NCBI RefSeq assembly: GCF_029784135.1
Contig: NC_073745.1
Location: 78,679,569-78,743,568, forward strand
Direction: 5' to 3'
Length of the DNA stretch: 64,000 bases
Source: Toxorhynchites rutilus septentrionalis
Lineage: Eukaryota; Arthropoda; Insecta; Diptera; Culicidae
Numbering within the stretch: the stretch's first letter is position 1; each line of letters opens with the position of its first letter. The position numbers were made by a program, and so were the translations under genes. Under the pieces are notes generated by a model. The model worked only from the letters and a program-made list of their open reading frames with translations. It was not told where the DNA came from and ran no database searches. This document shows positions 1 to 11,649 of the stretch, in pieces.

Positions 1-238
1 GATATTGTTATCACAAACAAGGTTCATGGTCCACGCGGTGATCTGAATCTTGGATTGTATGGCGTGGCAGATGGTTAACGATCACAAGCGTAGGTGGATA
101 TCCAATACATCAATGAAGATATCAATGAAGATATTCTAGCATATTTGTCTACCAGAAGCTTAAAGCATTTCGGTTTAGCAATACACTGGGTTTTTTCCTA
201 AGCATCAATTGCATCAATCAATGTTGGTTACGGGCTTA

Positions 239-790
239 AAAATTCATGTTGGGACAGTTATGCCTAGAATATTAACATGGGACAATTGAGCTTGAAGTTG
301 TTTTTTGAAATACTGGGAAAAAACAATGGGTTTATTCGTGTTTTTTTCAAAGAGATTATGCATAAAAACATCGTTTTATGAAGAGCGGAGTGATCTGCAA
401 TACTTTGCAGATTATGAATTTCAGTGTTTTTAGACATTCGCTAACAAGTGTACACGTGTGCTGTTAAACTTTATTTTATTTGTTTAAGAATTTGCTCGTT
501 TTTCCAAACCAGAAATGAGTGCATTAGCCCTGCTGAAAACGTGACATAAAATTCTTGTGCTTGAACCGATTTATTTGATATGGATCTACAGAAAATTCAT
601 GGTGGGACAGTTATCAACATGAATAGAATATCAACATGGGACAATTGAGCTTGATGTTGTTTTTAAAAAAACGGGGAACAAACTATAACTTTTTTTTGTG
701 TTTTCCGGAAGATTCGACATAAAAAATCTTTTTATAAGGAAAGGTGAAAATTGTCAAAAGGTAACATGGGACAACTATGCGTAGAACGGC
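239..790. repeat. Dispersed direct repeat, two units plus a partial third
   Basis: Two similar segments (about 239-385 and 592-742) share the words GGGACAGTTAT, AACATGGGACAATTGAGCTTGA and a following T-rich stretch, about 353 bases apart. A third partial unit at 757-790 (AACATGGGACAACTATGCG and on) recurs reverse-complemented near 55283-55316, so this is a dispersed family and not only a local duplication. Only a short ORF overlaps it and nothing suggests coding. Family unknown. Confidence 0.6.
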
Positions 791-2075
791 AGTATGGCTG
801 TATTTCAAATTCAGAATACCGATATGAATATTCGTCGATTGAATGACAACGATGAAATAATACCAAATTGGCAAATTGGTATATCAGCTTCAATAAAGTT
901 GTCTACCGTGTCTTTGTTTTTCCAATTAATAAACGGCACCCAGCAGACGTAAATTTAGCCGTCCATCTTGAAATCGGCATGCGCGTATTTTTCACCAACG
1001 AAATAGTAATTCGACAATATTAATATAATTAATTTTTATTCCATCTTTATTTTTTCCGATCAAAAATTTTTTTTTCACTTTACAAATTAACTTTTAGGAG
1101 ATCGAATATGTCAGTTAAGTTACTTTTCTTTAATTTGGTGGGCCGCCAGCAATTCGAGTGCTATATGGGCAGTCATGTTGATAAAATACATTGAATTAAG
1201 GAAATATATTGTTAAACCATTCAAACACACTTACAATACATTAGTTACTTTTTGTTTTACAAATTAAATATTCATTAAAAATAATTTATATGGCAGAACA
1301 ACGTTTGCCGGGACAGCTAGCAAAATGGAAAAAAATATACATAGGGCTATCGATTTCCCGACTCGGAAAATAATGTCCTGTACTCTCTGTAAGCTATCTA
1401 ATTTTGAAGTCATTCATCTTGTGATTTTTTTTAAATTTACAGCAAGCAGTAAGATAAGATGACGATAGTCCCACCACCTTCCCCTACAGAGGTTTGAGCA
1501 AGACGAGTTATCTAGAAGATATTTACTTTTTTTTTCTTAGCTTTGAAATCAGTTTAACAAAAAAATAACGAACTGATTTTACCTACAAATATAAATTCAA
1601 AAAATGTTATTTTATTACATTATCAAAAGAGAAGCCAATACTCAGTCTCATCCTCCACTGAGCCGATACGGTCCCGACGAGGCCCTTGCAGCCAATTGGT
1701 CCACCAGAGCACAAATAAAACCGCCAGCCTAGTTTTGGATAGACAATGACTATCCCCATCTAGAGAAGTCGAGAAATTTTCCATTACGAAAAAATCCTAG
1801 ACCGGCTCTCACAAAAACTTTTATTTTATATCCTTTATATCTGTGAGACGCGCGCGGGCCTTATGTGGACTACTTCTATTTATTTAAACTCGTACAAAAG
1901 AAAACAACAAAATGAAAAATAAAAAAAAAAATATTCCATCATCACCAAGATCATGACAAACATAATACTGATAAATACAAATTAAAAAATAATATTGAAA
2001 CAAAACAAAACAAATTCCACACCGTATAATCCGTTAAAAAAACTTCATCAGATAAAGTATTCATTAAAAAATTAT
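791..2075. other. Non-coding AT-rich stretch, nothing recognised
   Basis: There is no long ORF and no motif I recognise. The composition is AT-rich with A and T runs (for example near 1060 and 1920). The part around 1620-1870 is a little more GC-rich but does not resolve into a known repeat or exon. Confidence 0.5.
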
Positions 2076-4098
2076 AGGAAGTTGTGTCCAAGATACGACC
2101 GCATTGTTGACGTAGAACTACGCTGTTATTTTATATAAGTCGCTTGTATATACCTTCGGATATTATTCTATAATGCTGTGAAATTTTAGAAACAACTGCT
2201 TAGTAGCATAATCTCTGAAATGATTTTTTCATTGTAGAATCAGTTGACGATAATTGATTGATGATTCATTCTTGCCGCAAAACAATCGTATGTCGCAATT
2301 TATATCATGTCAATGCATTGAAAATTTACCTCGAAGGCTATTCAGGTGGCCTTTTTCGAAATTGACATAGACTCGAAATTGACATAGACTACAGTCGATT
2401 ATATACATGTTGCACCAGCACCATTATTCCATATCTCATAACTACATCAATATATCTTTGGCACCGCATTTAAACAACAACAATGACAACACTTGCAAGT
2501 ATCAAATATCATGCTACATGTTATTTAGTATTGCCTCAAAGGAATCGCACCTCTAGATATCGTTCGTACAAACTAAGCGTAAACCAAGCGCCAAACAAGC
2601 GTTCACTATAGCATGCACACAGAGCCATGCATTGGTGGCTTGAAACTACTAGCAATACAAACATTTCTCATCATTTTGCGCTATTCTCAAAAGAAACGCT
2701 TCTGTTAATATTACTGGCCTCGAAATAAGTTGCATTACTTTCTCATGCTCGAGAGAAGCGCAGCTGTCACCCTGAGTTGTGGAAGTTTTGCTACTGACAA
2801 GCGAAACCTAATCACATACAAAATTCCAGAACATTTAATTTCTTGATGACTAAACAAGAGAAATAAATTCTTTTTGTTAATAACAACCTCGAAAACAGTA
2901 GCAATGCTTCATTATGATCAATATTAGCGCAAATGCAATCCTAGTTGAAGGCAGTTTTGCGACTGGCACGTGAACCAAAATAACTTATAACATTCCAGTA
3001 AGACATTCAAGATGCTTGGTATTCCCAAATAATATTTTAGTGCACAACCTTAACGTCTGCTTCGCCATAACGTCAGTTTAATGCATTGATGCATTCTCAA
3101 AGGCACCAACGAAGCCCTTATGAAGACGGAAAATAAACAATGTTAACTGCTTGGAAAAAGACTGAATTATGCCCCACAGCTTGTACTATGCTGTATACCC
3201 ATCGATGCGAATTCGCTGATGAGTTTGTCAAGAGCGACCGCCTTCACCACCAGCGGGGGGAGCTTGATTTTGGTTGCTGCCTGGCCGTTTACATTTTCGA
3301 GCGACGCGCCGAAATCGCCTACTTCGCTGTTGTTCGGTGCGGTGTCACATTCGCGAAGGCTCGGTTCAGTGCGAACGCTTTTCACTGTACCAACACCGCG
3401 TGCATCATTAGATGACGCTTACCTCGTAATTTTATTGCCCCTGGCAATGTGTTCGTTTTTTGCAGGGCTCGAGCCTGCCTTCCTCTTCTTCTTGCTCATC
3501 GCACACTACGCGAAGCGTCCAATTTATGACGCGGAAAGAAGAACACACGATACGAATAACGCGAAAAACGAACAGAAAAATCAAACGACGATTTCCAAGT
3601 TGGATTACCACTGGTGGGGTCCAATCTTAGATCGAAGCGCAGCGAAAGCAAAGTGAACTGGATTACTCAACAGTCCGATGCCGAATGAAAGTTTGCCTCA
3701 GCGAGATCCACTGTTTATACTCTAGGCAAGTATTCTCCTTCATTTTTCTTCTTTTCCTTTGTTCACGGAGACTTTAAATCCTACGATTTCCCCTCCGTTG
3801 GTCGTCGATAAGTTGCTCGTTATTGATAGCTCTATTCGGGAAAGCACTCAAATGGACAGAACAAATGTATGGGAAAATAGAAACACTTAAAGTTTTCATG
3901 AATTTCAACCATTTACTAACCAGGGGATTCTTATGTATGGCATATTAAACAAATCTTACGGAATTTCCGATTCCTTTAGTATGTAAATCGCCAAAATCCG
4001 TTCGCGGCAAAAATAGTTATTAACGTTAACTTTATTTCATAAAAACGTGACCTGTTTTTTGATTTGACACCCTTATTGAAAGGCGTAGTTCTACGTCA
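2076..4098 (+). mobile_element. GAC-family element, copy 1 (long form, unclassified)
   Basis: The left end reads AGGAAGTTGTGTCCAAGATA followed by TTGACGTAGAACTACG. The right end reads CACCCTTATTGAAAGGCG and then TAGTTCTACGTC. The GACGTAG/CTACGTC word is therefore present in opposite orientation at the two ends. The same two ends recur at 22010-22540, 28879-29804 and (one end, reversed) 60226-60907. This copy is the longest, about 2.0 kb; the copy at 28.9 kb looks like an internal-deletion version, because its left 170 bases and right 750 bases both match here. The flanks are A-rich. ORFs at 3140-3656 sit in the element, but neither their composition nor any motif supports a protein. It is probably non-autonomous; the transposon class is not determined. 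Confidence 0.7.
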
Positions 4099-4202
4099 AA
4101 AAATATATAAATAAAATCTACAATAAACTGTCCACACAAAGTTATCCGTTCGTATAAAACTTCGTCAGTCGACGATTATTCGTCAAAAATTAGAAAAAAA
4201 CA

Positions 4203-6830
4203 TTATTCGGCTGTTAAGAATACAGCTTTAATGTTTGAAATACAGTGCCTCTTGAATTCTGTAAGTGTTGTTGCGCATTTAATATGTCTTGGCATCGAGT
4301 TGAAAACATTTATTCCTTTGAAATACAACGAATTTTGTGAAGCACATGACAAGAAATGAGGTGTTCTTAATTCATTCGCGTTTCTAGTGTTATATCTATG
4401 AAAATCACTTCCTCTTTCAACTCGATCACTCAAATATCGAGGCAGCAAACCGTTAACTACTTTAAAAATGAACACCATAGTTAAATAAACAATTCTTTGC
4501 TTCACGGATAACCATTGCAGAGCATCCAGCATCAAAGATGAGGAAGAGAACCTATTACATTTTAGAATCAACCGCATTATTTTGTTCTGCAAGCGCTGTA
4601 ACCTCGATATTTGTGTGTCATTGGTCCAAATGAGGAGAGATGATTGATTTGTACAGTAATATTATGCTGTGAATGGTCAAATCGTTTTTCAATCGACATA
4701 ATATTCCATACTTTTTGGCAATTTTCTTGATGACATTGTCAATGTGAGTGTTGAACTTGAGTTTGTCATCAATAATCACGCCAAGATATTTAATTTCCCG
4801 AACACGATCAATAGTCTCATCATCAATTAAAATAGAGACGTTTTCATTAGAACGATTTCGCGAAATTACCATGTATTTAGTTTTATTTATGTTCAATTTT
4901 AACTGCTTATACTTCAACCATCTACTTAAAGAATGTAAATCTCCATTCAAATGTAGCACGACCTGATGTAAAACTCGTCACATGTCATTAATGTACATAA
5001 TGAATAAAAGGAGCCCTAATACACTTCCCTGAGGTACTCCAAGATTATTCCCTACGGGACTGGAAATGAAATCGTTAAAAATAGTCCTTTGAGTGCTGTC
5101 ATACAAGCAGCTTTCAAACCATTTATATGCAGTACCCGTAAATCCAAAGCGCTTAATCGTATTCAACAACAAGGGCCTAGAAATTGTCTCGAAAGCGCGT
5201 TTTAGATCCCAGAAAACAGCAATGATGGTATCTTTATATTCTAATTTCTCTTTCCATTTTGCTAACACCAAATTCAATGCGGTTTCACAGGAATTACCTT
5301 CCCGATATCCCGATTGTTCTGGTATTAGCAAAGCGTTACGGTTTAAATAGTCCATCAGCTGGCCTTTAACAACTAGTTCCAATATTTTCTCTAATGTGTG
5401 CAACATGTTGATGGGACGAAACTTTTCGGATTTAATCGTTTCAGCAACCTTCTGAATGGGGACTATTAGGGATTCCTTCCATACCACAGGCACATGCTCA
5501 GTTGATAAAGATTTATTAATAAGGTTCAGCAAGATGTAATCAATGACTTGGAAGCAATCTTGAATAACTCTAGCGTTAACATTATCTACTCCAGCTGTTT
5601 TTCCTAAAGAAAAACAAATACTTCTAAGTTTGTTCATTCAAATCTACAACTACTATTGACTGGCTGTTTTATTTCATCAGGGTCATCGAGCAGTTCAATG
5701 GATTGATTGATCAATGAAACACTATTGATGAAATAATCGTTAAACTTAGATGCTATTGCCTGTTCAGACTGTTCAAATGTGCCATTAAAAGTTATGGACC
5801 GTGGTTTGATATTGCTAGGCTATAATAAGGATTTCAAAATTTTCCATAACTCTTTGCTGTTGCTTTGATGCTGATCAATCTTCCTTCCTTTGTGAATATC
5901 TAGTGCGCGCGATCGTGTACATATGCCAATGATTTCCATCATTTGTTCTACGAAATTTGTTGTACCACCTGTCTCTCTTACGTTTAAGACGCAACAGATC
6001 CAAATTGTACTAGTCGATTGGTACGCGTTTGCAAGGCAGTAGTTAGAACAACTGCTGATTCATCCAAATTACTCGTCCCGAATGGAAAATCCAAGCTTCT
6101 CAACACGAGATTCGAAACAGCATGTTTCGAATATTTCCTCCAACACTTTAATTTCACAAAATCGTCGTTACTAACGAAATTATCTGCAACATTCAAAACT
6201 ATGGTCTCATGATCGGTTATTTTCAAATTTTCATCAGTTACAGTACAAATTGTTTCAAAATTGGAATAAACATGATCAATCAATGTTTTACTGTGCCTGG
6301 AAAGACACGTAAAATCATTTACTGTTTGTTTTAAATTGAAGAAGTCAGCTAAACTCTTCAAATGGTTCGAATTATGGTTGTCTATCCAATTGATATTAAA
6401 ATCACCAGTCAATATATTCAATCTACTGGAATCAAGGAATATTTCTAGCAAATCAAGGAATTTCAACAAAACGTTGGTCGCTAGAGCTGGGAGAATGATA
6501 CAAAACACCATAGTTGCCTATCTTCATGCCACGTTCAACTGTAATGCCCAAGAACCAGTTTCCTTCAATAACTTCGTTGAGGCGAAGATTGAATTGAACC
6601 AATTCTTTGACATAAATTGCAACACCGCCAGTGTGCCTAGAATGTGATAAACAAGCAGCAACATTATATCCCGGAATACTGTACTGATCAAATGACTCAA
6701 TTTCAACAATGTGTGTTTCAGACAATAGGACTAAAAACGTTTTTCCTCAACAATCTGACGTAAAGCTACGTAGTTTGTTGACAGTCCCGCAATATTCAAA
6801 TACAAAATATAATATTGGTTTACAATTCTT
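4203..6830 (-). pseudogene. LINE ORF2 pseudogene (endonuclease-reverse transcriptase)
   Basis: ORF2 of a LINE nicks target DNA and reverse-transcribes the element RNA. Visible blocks in order: endonuclease start LNIAGLSTN (about 6810), then LSETHI and GGVAIYVK; LTGDFNINW and DHVYSN further on; RT with FRPINMLHTLEK, EQSGYR, FWDLKRAFETIS and GVPQGSVLG ending at YINDM (4978); then KYLGVIIDDKLKF and a C-terminal part with LPRYLSDRV and VFNSMPRHIK. The reading frame changes near 6735, between 5984 and 5637, and again at about 4978 and 4600. The stretch that should hold the catalytic F/Y-x-DD box is missing: the sequence jumps from YINDM to a segment beginning HLNGDLHSLSRWL. The copy cannot make active RT. 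Confidence 0.85.
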
Positions 6831-6879
6831 CTGGAACCTGGTTGTTATTGTATATTGAAATGCAGGCTGCTTTTTTACT

Positions 6880-7062
6880 AATCACAAAGTCTTTTATACA
6901 CTGAACATTCTGAGCTAAATGCGCCATGATTGACGTCCAAATTCATTTTCCGTTCTCTATTCATTTTCAAACAATTTACACATTTCAATACAGTTGACCT
7001 GCATTCAGATGTCTTGTGTTTATGACTACACCTAGAGCACGTAGTAGTGTGTCATAATTTCG
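6880..7062 (-). pseudogene. LINE ORF1 C-terminal zinc-knuckle fragment
   Basis: The minus-strand translation gives CSRCSHKHKTSEC (a C-x2-C-x3-H-x4-C knuckle, cysteine codons at about 7037-7039, 7028-7030 and 7001-7003), then KCVNC and a later NHGAFSSEC. Knuckles of this kind end the nucleic-acid-binding ORF1 of Jockey/CR1/I LINEs. It lies directly upstream of the endonuclease block of the same element. The 5' part of ORF1 is absent, consistent with 5' truncation near 7075. Confidence 0.65.
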
Positions 7063-7109
7063 AATGTTGTTGTACTGGGGGCACCAATAAAAAAAATGCT
7101 AAAATATTT

Positions 7110-7450
7110 CCGTCTTTTTTTATGTTATTTTGTCAATGACCAGTTTACCGCATATCCAAAAAAAAAAACCAATACAGATTGCGGAGGTTGTTGAATGTTA
7201 TTTGACCACTATGTACCGAATAAAAATTTTTCTACAGTATCGTATTATGCGTCGAATGCCAGGAAGTGGACGTTCGCGACCCACGCGTACACGAAAGGTA
7301 ATTCTATCAGTCAAATCCAAGATTTTGCGTAATCCAGTATGTTTTAGTAGGAAAATAGCCAACGACACCAACATTTCCGCAACATCCAAGCGAAGGATCA
7401 TCAAAGATGATTTGCATGCATCTCCTAGACCCAGGAAGAAAAGCACAACT
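7110..7450 (+). pseudogene. Tc1/mariner-type transposase, N-terminal HTH remnant
   Basis: The plus-strand ORF contains MRRMPGSGRSRPTRTRK, then a segment of the type KSKILRNPVCFSRKIA, then ISATSKRRIIKDDLHASPR. The order GSGRPR-like hook, a second helix-turn-helix and a basic tail is that of the DNA-binding half of Tc1/mariner transposases. No catalytic DDE domain follows, and the frame closes at 7453. I saw no terminal repeats around it. It is a fossil fragment. Confidence 0.6.
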
Positions 7451-7569
7451 TGACCACAGATCACAGATAATGAAAGTAGAGTGAATCGGTAATACTTGTC
7501 TCATAAGGGAAACTTCTCAGCATTGATTCTGCGTCCTAATCAGCTCAATCGGACTTAAGGGAGAGTGAC

Positions 7570-7985
7570 GCAAAGCGGTTAAAGTTTGAGTTTTTTTTCG
7601 GAAAATCACCCAAGGAGAGAGTAAAGGTAATCGGAGTTTTCAAAATAAATTTTTTGATGTCAGATGTCTTAAAATTGCGAGATCTACTGCCATTTCGAAA
7701 AAAAATGTTTTGTCAAAAATCGACACTCTGGGACTTTTTTGGGAGTTTTTTTCGGAATACGAGGCAAAACGTATGCCAGTAGGAATAGTTATCTGAATTT
7801 TTCCTTCGGAACTTGCTGCGAAATGTTGAGTTGCACGATAATATACCCTATGCAAAATATTAGCTAATTCGAACTTCATTTACTAGTATCACAGACGTTA
7901 AAATTTGAGTTTTTCGAAAACTGAAAAATCGAAAAATCGAAAAACCGAAAATCGGGGTTTTCAAAATCACGTTTCTTGTCTTTTC
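7570..7985 (+). repeat. Dispersed AT-rich repeat related to the 54-kb foldback
   Basis: The order of words here (GATGTCTTAAAATTGC, then a T-rich run, then AATAGTTATCTGAATTTTTC, CGGAACTTGCTGCGAAATG, CACGATAATATACCCTATGC and CAGACGTTAAAATTTGAG) matches one arm of the foldback at 54195-54985. This copy has only one arm, so it is a half element or a solo unit. It does not code. Confidence 0.7.
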
Positions 7986-8054
7986 CTTCACGTTTATGCT
8001 CTCCTTTTTACTTTTAAAATACATTTTTTTTTTGGTAATATTCTCAGGTATTTT

Positions 8055-8212
8055 GGTAAGGTCAAGCAAACCATTTGTCATGCGAAAATGCGAAAACAGA
8101 ATAGAAACTGAGAGAGGTTGGCGTCGACATCATGCCTCATACCGTATGTTTCTATTCTATTTACGCATTTACGCATGACAATTGTCATGTCAAATGGTTT
8201 GCTTGGATAAGG
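8055..8212. repeat. Small imperfect hairpin, arms about 55-65 bases
   Basis: The left arm (about 8055-8110, containing AAGCAAACCATTTGTCATG and AGAATAGAAAC) pairs with the right arm (about 8146-8212, containing GTTTCTATTCT and CAAATGGTTTGCTT). The right arm carries an extra short segment that forms the 16-base palindrome CATGACAATTGTCATG. The loop is about 35 bases. It could be a tiny foldback/MITE or a hairpin transcript source; no transcript evidence is visible. Confidence 0.6.
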
Positions 8213-8887
8213 TAATAGTCTTGGTTCGATATATCCTTGGCATTGCTTGAACTTTTTTTGAGTACAATTTCATGCTGACTTTTAGTCTGAGAGAAAGAGA
8301 GGTCTGCTTCTATCTCACAAACATTTTAAAAATTTTGAATAAGGTGCCTTTATTTGTTATTTCACCCTTCAACCCACGAAAAAGCATTTTTTTCTGCCGA
8401 AGATGATCCTTTTTCTGCCAACGATAGTTTGGGTGTAGAGAGTTTTAATAATTCTAAAAATTGTGAAAATGGCGGCTCTATGATTTTCTCCCAATTTTTG
8501 TAGCAAATTCGTCATTTGAAATGTGCATATAAAATCGAAAAATCGTTACGTTATGCGATAGATTGCACTGCATTTTCATTCCGAGCGAGCGAATTACGCT
8601 TGACTGATTCGCAGCGGTACAATTGTGCCTCGCCGCTACGTAAGTTGCTCGTAATTGACTACATGTACGGGAAAGCTATTAGAACGAATGTATGAAAAAT
8701 TATAAGATCTCGTTTCAACGCCGTTTTTGACAAATTGACTATTGGAAGTTTTTAAATTTTCCATATTATAATAGATTGTTATGGAGTGTCTTAACTGAAC
8801 GGAGTACAAATTTCGTAGATCCATCACGAAAAGACTGAGTAGTGAATCAATTGGACTGTTTTTCGGGGCGCGATTGATTTTTAATTT
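8213..8887. other. Non-coding, mostly unrecognised
   Basis: I see no gene. A short part at about 8640-8700 (GTTGCTCGTAATTGAC, then CGGGAAAGC and GAACGAATGTATGAAAAAT) resembles the right part of GAC-family elements near 3800-3880 and 29515-29580, so a degraded GAC fragment is possible. Confidence 0.45.
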
Positions 8888-9214
8888 TTAACCCTCCTGT
8901 ACTCGCGTGCAAAATCATAACACGTATACTCGTGCTCGGTGTCACAGACCGAAAGTTGAACTTCTCTGTAATGTTGCCATTGTGTATTTTTCAGGCTTTA
9001 TTGGCATTTATTTCAAGAAGAGGGTATGATTGAATGAAAAAACTCTAAAAAATATGTGTTCTTCGTCTTTATTATGTTTTAATAGTCATCTTATTCAGCC
9101 TCCTTAAAATAGAGTAATTTTTGACACTCCAACACAAATAACGAAATTCGAGTTTTTCACTGTTATTAATTAAATGTAAGCAACTGAATATAATTCATGG
9201 AAGTATGAAGAGCT

Positions 9215-9403
9215 ATGAAATAACATAAAAACGCATTAATCGATTGTGGTTTCATTGGAGTAAGAATCAGAACATAGCATAACTGCATGCTCGAAACAAA
9301 CATATTGTTTACATTTCATGCAGTTGATGCGTGTTTTTATGGTCTTTTATCGAAGAGAAGAACGTATAACGATCTTCTAGATAATTATCAGATGGTAGAG
9401 ATT
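9215..9403. mobile_element. Small hairpin insertion (MITE-like) in the left foldback arm
   Basis: Comparison with the right arm shows an extra block of about 189 bases between GGAAGTATGAAGAGCT and CTGGAATATAAAG. It contains an inverted pair, CATAAAAACGCAT near 9224 and ATGCGTGTTTTTATG near 9327, and a second one, CTGCATG/CATGCAG. No clear target duplication was seen, so the class is open. Confidence 0.55.
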
Positions 9404-9840
9404 CTGGAATATAAAGTTTGCATGTTTCTAATATTCTTTGTCTCTGTCTTCTTGGTAAACTAAGAATTAATGCCTTTTTTTTAGATGGGGCATAAAAAGA
9501 TGATATAAAAGGATTTCTAGGAACTTCCTTTTCTTTTTCTTGTTTTCTTGTCGATATTGTCCATTATAAAAAAAATACCCCCGAAACTGTAATTGTTAAA
9601 AATTACCATAAGCTACCGATTAGTTTATAGTTTACTGTTTACAATTCTTTTACAAGTGTGTATATGTATGACCATTACATTTAGCGAATAACTATACGAA
9701 AGTCAAACATTTATATTATGCTTTTGAACGTATGAATCTAACGACGAATATATCGACGAATAGTTAATATATGGATCCGTTCAATCTAGTTACAAAAGGG
9801 ACTGAAATCAAATAAGAATAATCCGGTAATGATCTTATGC

Positions 9841-10118
9841 TTCTTCTTCTTGAATGGCGTTAACGTTCCCTGTGGAACTTTTGCCGTCTTAACGTATGTA
9901 TTAACTAGCGTCATTTATTAATACTTAGTTGAGATTTCTTAAGCCAAATAACACGCCTTGAATGTATTCCGAGGGGCAAGCTCTAGAATACGCGTGACCA
10001 CAGTGCAAGTCGAAGGAAAATTTCTCTGACGAAAAATCCCCCGGCCAGAACGGGAATCGAACCCGAACACCCGGCATGATAATGTGAGACGCTAACCACT
10101 CGGCCACAGGTGCACTTA
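9841..10118 (-). mobile_element. tRNA-derived SINE (Feilai-like)
   Basis: On the minus strand the element starts near 10118 with a tRNA-like head. The A box TGGCCGAGTGG (10106-10096) and B box GGTTCGATTCC (10063-10053) form an internal RNA polymerase III promoter. A tRNA-unrelated body follows and ends in AAGAAGAAGAAG at 9841. It is flanked by the 9-base direct repeat ATCTTATGC (9832-9840 and 10119-10127), and the empty site is visible in the matching right arm of the foldback. The head resembles a serine- or leucine-type tRNA (GGCCGAGTGG), but the acceptor stem is not kept, so this is not a tRNA gene. Assignment to the mosquito Feilai group is from memory of its structure. Confidence 0.85.
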
Positions 10119-10977
10119 ATCTTATGCATTATATTCAATAAATATTCCACGCCACTAACATTAATTTATGCATTTCATTCAACAATATTCTAGAATATTA
10201 AAAAAGGTACTTGTCCAAAAAAGTTACTCCTATACTCGCGTCGGTGTGTCCGACCGAAAGTGTTAAAAAAGTGGCACACGGTCCCATTGTACCAACACAT
10301 TCGAACGCTAAACGATGACGAACGACGAATAACGAAGCTAGAGAGAATCGCAAAGTCGCAGTGCTGATATTTTCTGAGATATGAACGAATTATTAATTTC
10401 TCGGTCTGACAGACCAATGCGCGAGTATAGGAGTGTTAAATTAGTACCCCCAATATATTCCCGAAAGACGTTATCCTACATCGACAAATGATTCATTGTG
10501 AAAAATGATTTCCCCGTGACTATAGTTGTTCGTGAGTTTATGCCAAAAAATAAAACAAACACAACTATTCATAAAGTACGTAATTTATTTGATCTGGTTG
10601 GTTTCTGCTGAGCTCTTTGGCAGGTGACATCAATTTCAGAACCAGAAAACAAGTTTTTGAGAACCTTCGAGATTTGAGTCTAACGATGAAACAATTGCAT
10701 CACAACCGACTATTTTGTAAGGGGACTATTTAAATTTTGGATATTGGAAATATAATGTAATGTGAATAAATTTCGGTGAATTTAAATAATTGTACTATGA
10801 CAATTATGCATGTGTGATTTTACGACTGGAATATATGGATACTCCGGTTAATAGCGTCGTTTTTTAAATTGAATTCCAATGTGGGATGAAATATCATACA
10901 ATCATAAATTGACGATCACTTGCACGCCTCTGTTAAAGGTTTATTATTATGTATAATTCTAAATATACAGGGTAACT

Positions 10978-11337
10978 TCGATATAACGTACATTTTACTT
11001 TCAAAATTGTACGTCATATCGAAGCATAATAAAGAACTCAGTAACATAGCTTATATTATTTTATTGTGTTGCTGTTTGAGTAAGGTTGATGAATAAATTC
11101 AACTAGAAGACGAAGCCAACCTTTCTCATGATGTTTCCCTTCGTACTGTTGATTAAAGTTTGATTCATTTAGACTCCAGAATCACAAAACAGTTGTATTT
11201 CGAGCTTGATTGATTGAAGGTACGACACAAGCTTTAGTATCAAAATACAGATAATGTATTGTTCTTTCAGAAAAAAATATTCAAAAACATATTCCTTTGG
11301 ACTTTGATAATGTGTACGTTATATCGAAATTGCCCTG
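10978..11337. mobile_element. TA-flanked MITE, 360 bases
   Basis: It starts CAGGGTAACTTCGATATAAC and ends TATCGAAATTGCCCTG, with inverted ends of about 25 bases and TA on both sides (10976-10977, 11338-11339). An internal copy of the motif (GTACGTCATATCGAAG near 11010) makes a sub-terminal repeat. No coding sequence. TA duplication and CAGGG tips fit a Tc1/mariner-mobilised MITE. It sits in the centre of the TTAA foldback. Confidence 0.8.
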
Positions 11338-11649
11338 TAATATGTATTTTATATTTTCAAACTATTTTCAATTGTATTTTTAAATTATTGTTTGAATACT
11401 GGAAAAGAAGAGCGATATCAGCTTCTCATGCATTAACATAAAATCGTCTCGTAATAACCTGGAGAACAAGTTTTGTAAAAAATAATTCATCTACAAGTCT
11501 TATACATTGTTTAATTGTCAAACGATTCACATTGTAAGATGTCCGTCTGGAATCAGAATCAGAATTTGCATGACATCTAAATGTGACGGCTGTCAGAATG
11601 CGCGGCTAAATATTACCGAACCACGAAATGGAGTTGCTAATATGCTTAA

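Larger units (their letters stand above)
4099..7075 (-). mobile_element. CR1-like non-LTR retrotransposon, 5'-truncated and decayed
   Basis: Read on the minus strand, the region carries the C-terminal zinc knuckles of an ORF1 (about 7062-6880), then an APE-type endonuclease (about 6830-5984), reverse transcriptase (5637-4978) and a C-terminal domain (4959-4203), followed by about 100 bases of possible 3' UTR that abut the GAC element ending at 4098. The order is that of a LINE. The RT words GVPQGSVLG and YIND and the absence of RNase H fit the CR1/L2-like group. Frameshifts separate the blocks, so this is a dead copy. No target duplication could be identified. Confidence 0.8.
8892..10435 (+). 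repeat. Left arm of the TTAA foldback
   Basis: It pairs in reverse complement with 11650-12643 (plus 19510-19540) over nearly all its length. Matching landmarks are CAATGGCAAYATT, AATAAAGCCTGAAAAATACA, GGATCCGTTCAATCTAGT, the AATATTCTAGAATATT palindrome and GAGTATAGGAGT. Two blocks, 9215-9403 and 9841-10118, are absent from the right arm, so they inserted after the arms formed. No coding capacity. Confidence 0.8.

Noticed and set aside
3140..3656. Protein-coding gene in the GAC element
   Set aside because: Overlapping ORFs on both strands are repeated in the 28.9-kb copy, but there is no recognisable domain. A vague resemblance to histone coding sequence could not be made to hold over more than a few residues in one frame.
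9925..10118. Functional tRNA gene (A and B boxes on the minus strand)
   Set aside because: The boxes are present, but the acceptor stem is not maintained, a long unrelated body follows, the 3' end is an AAG repeat and target duplications flank it. It is a SINE.
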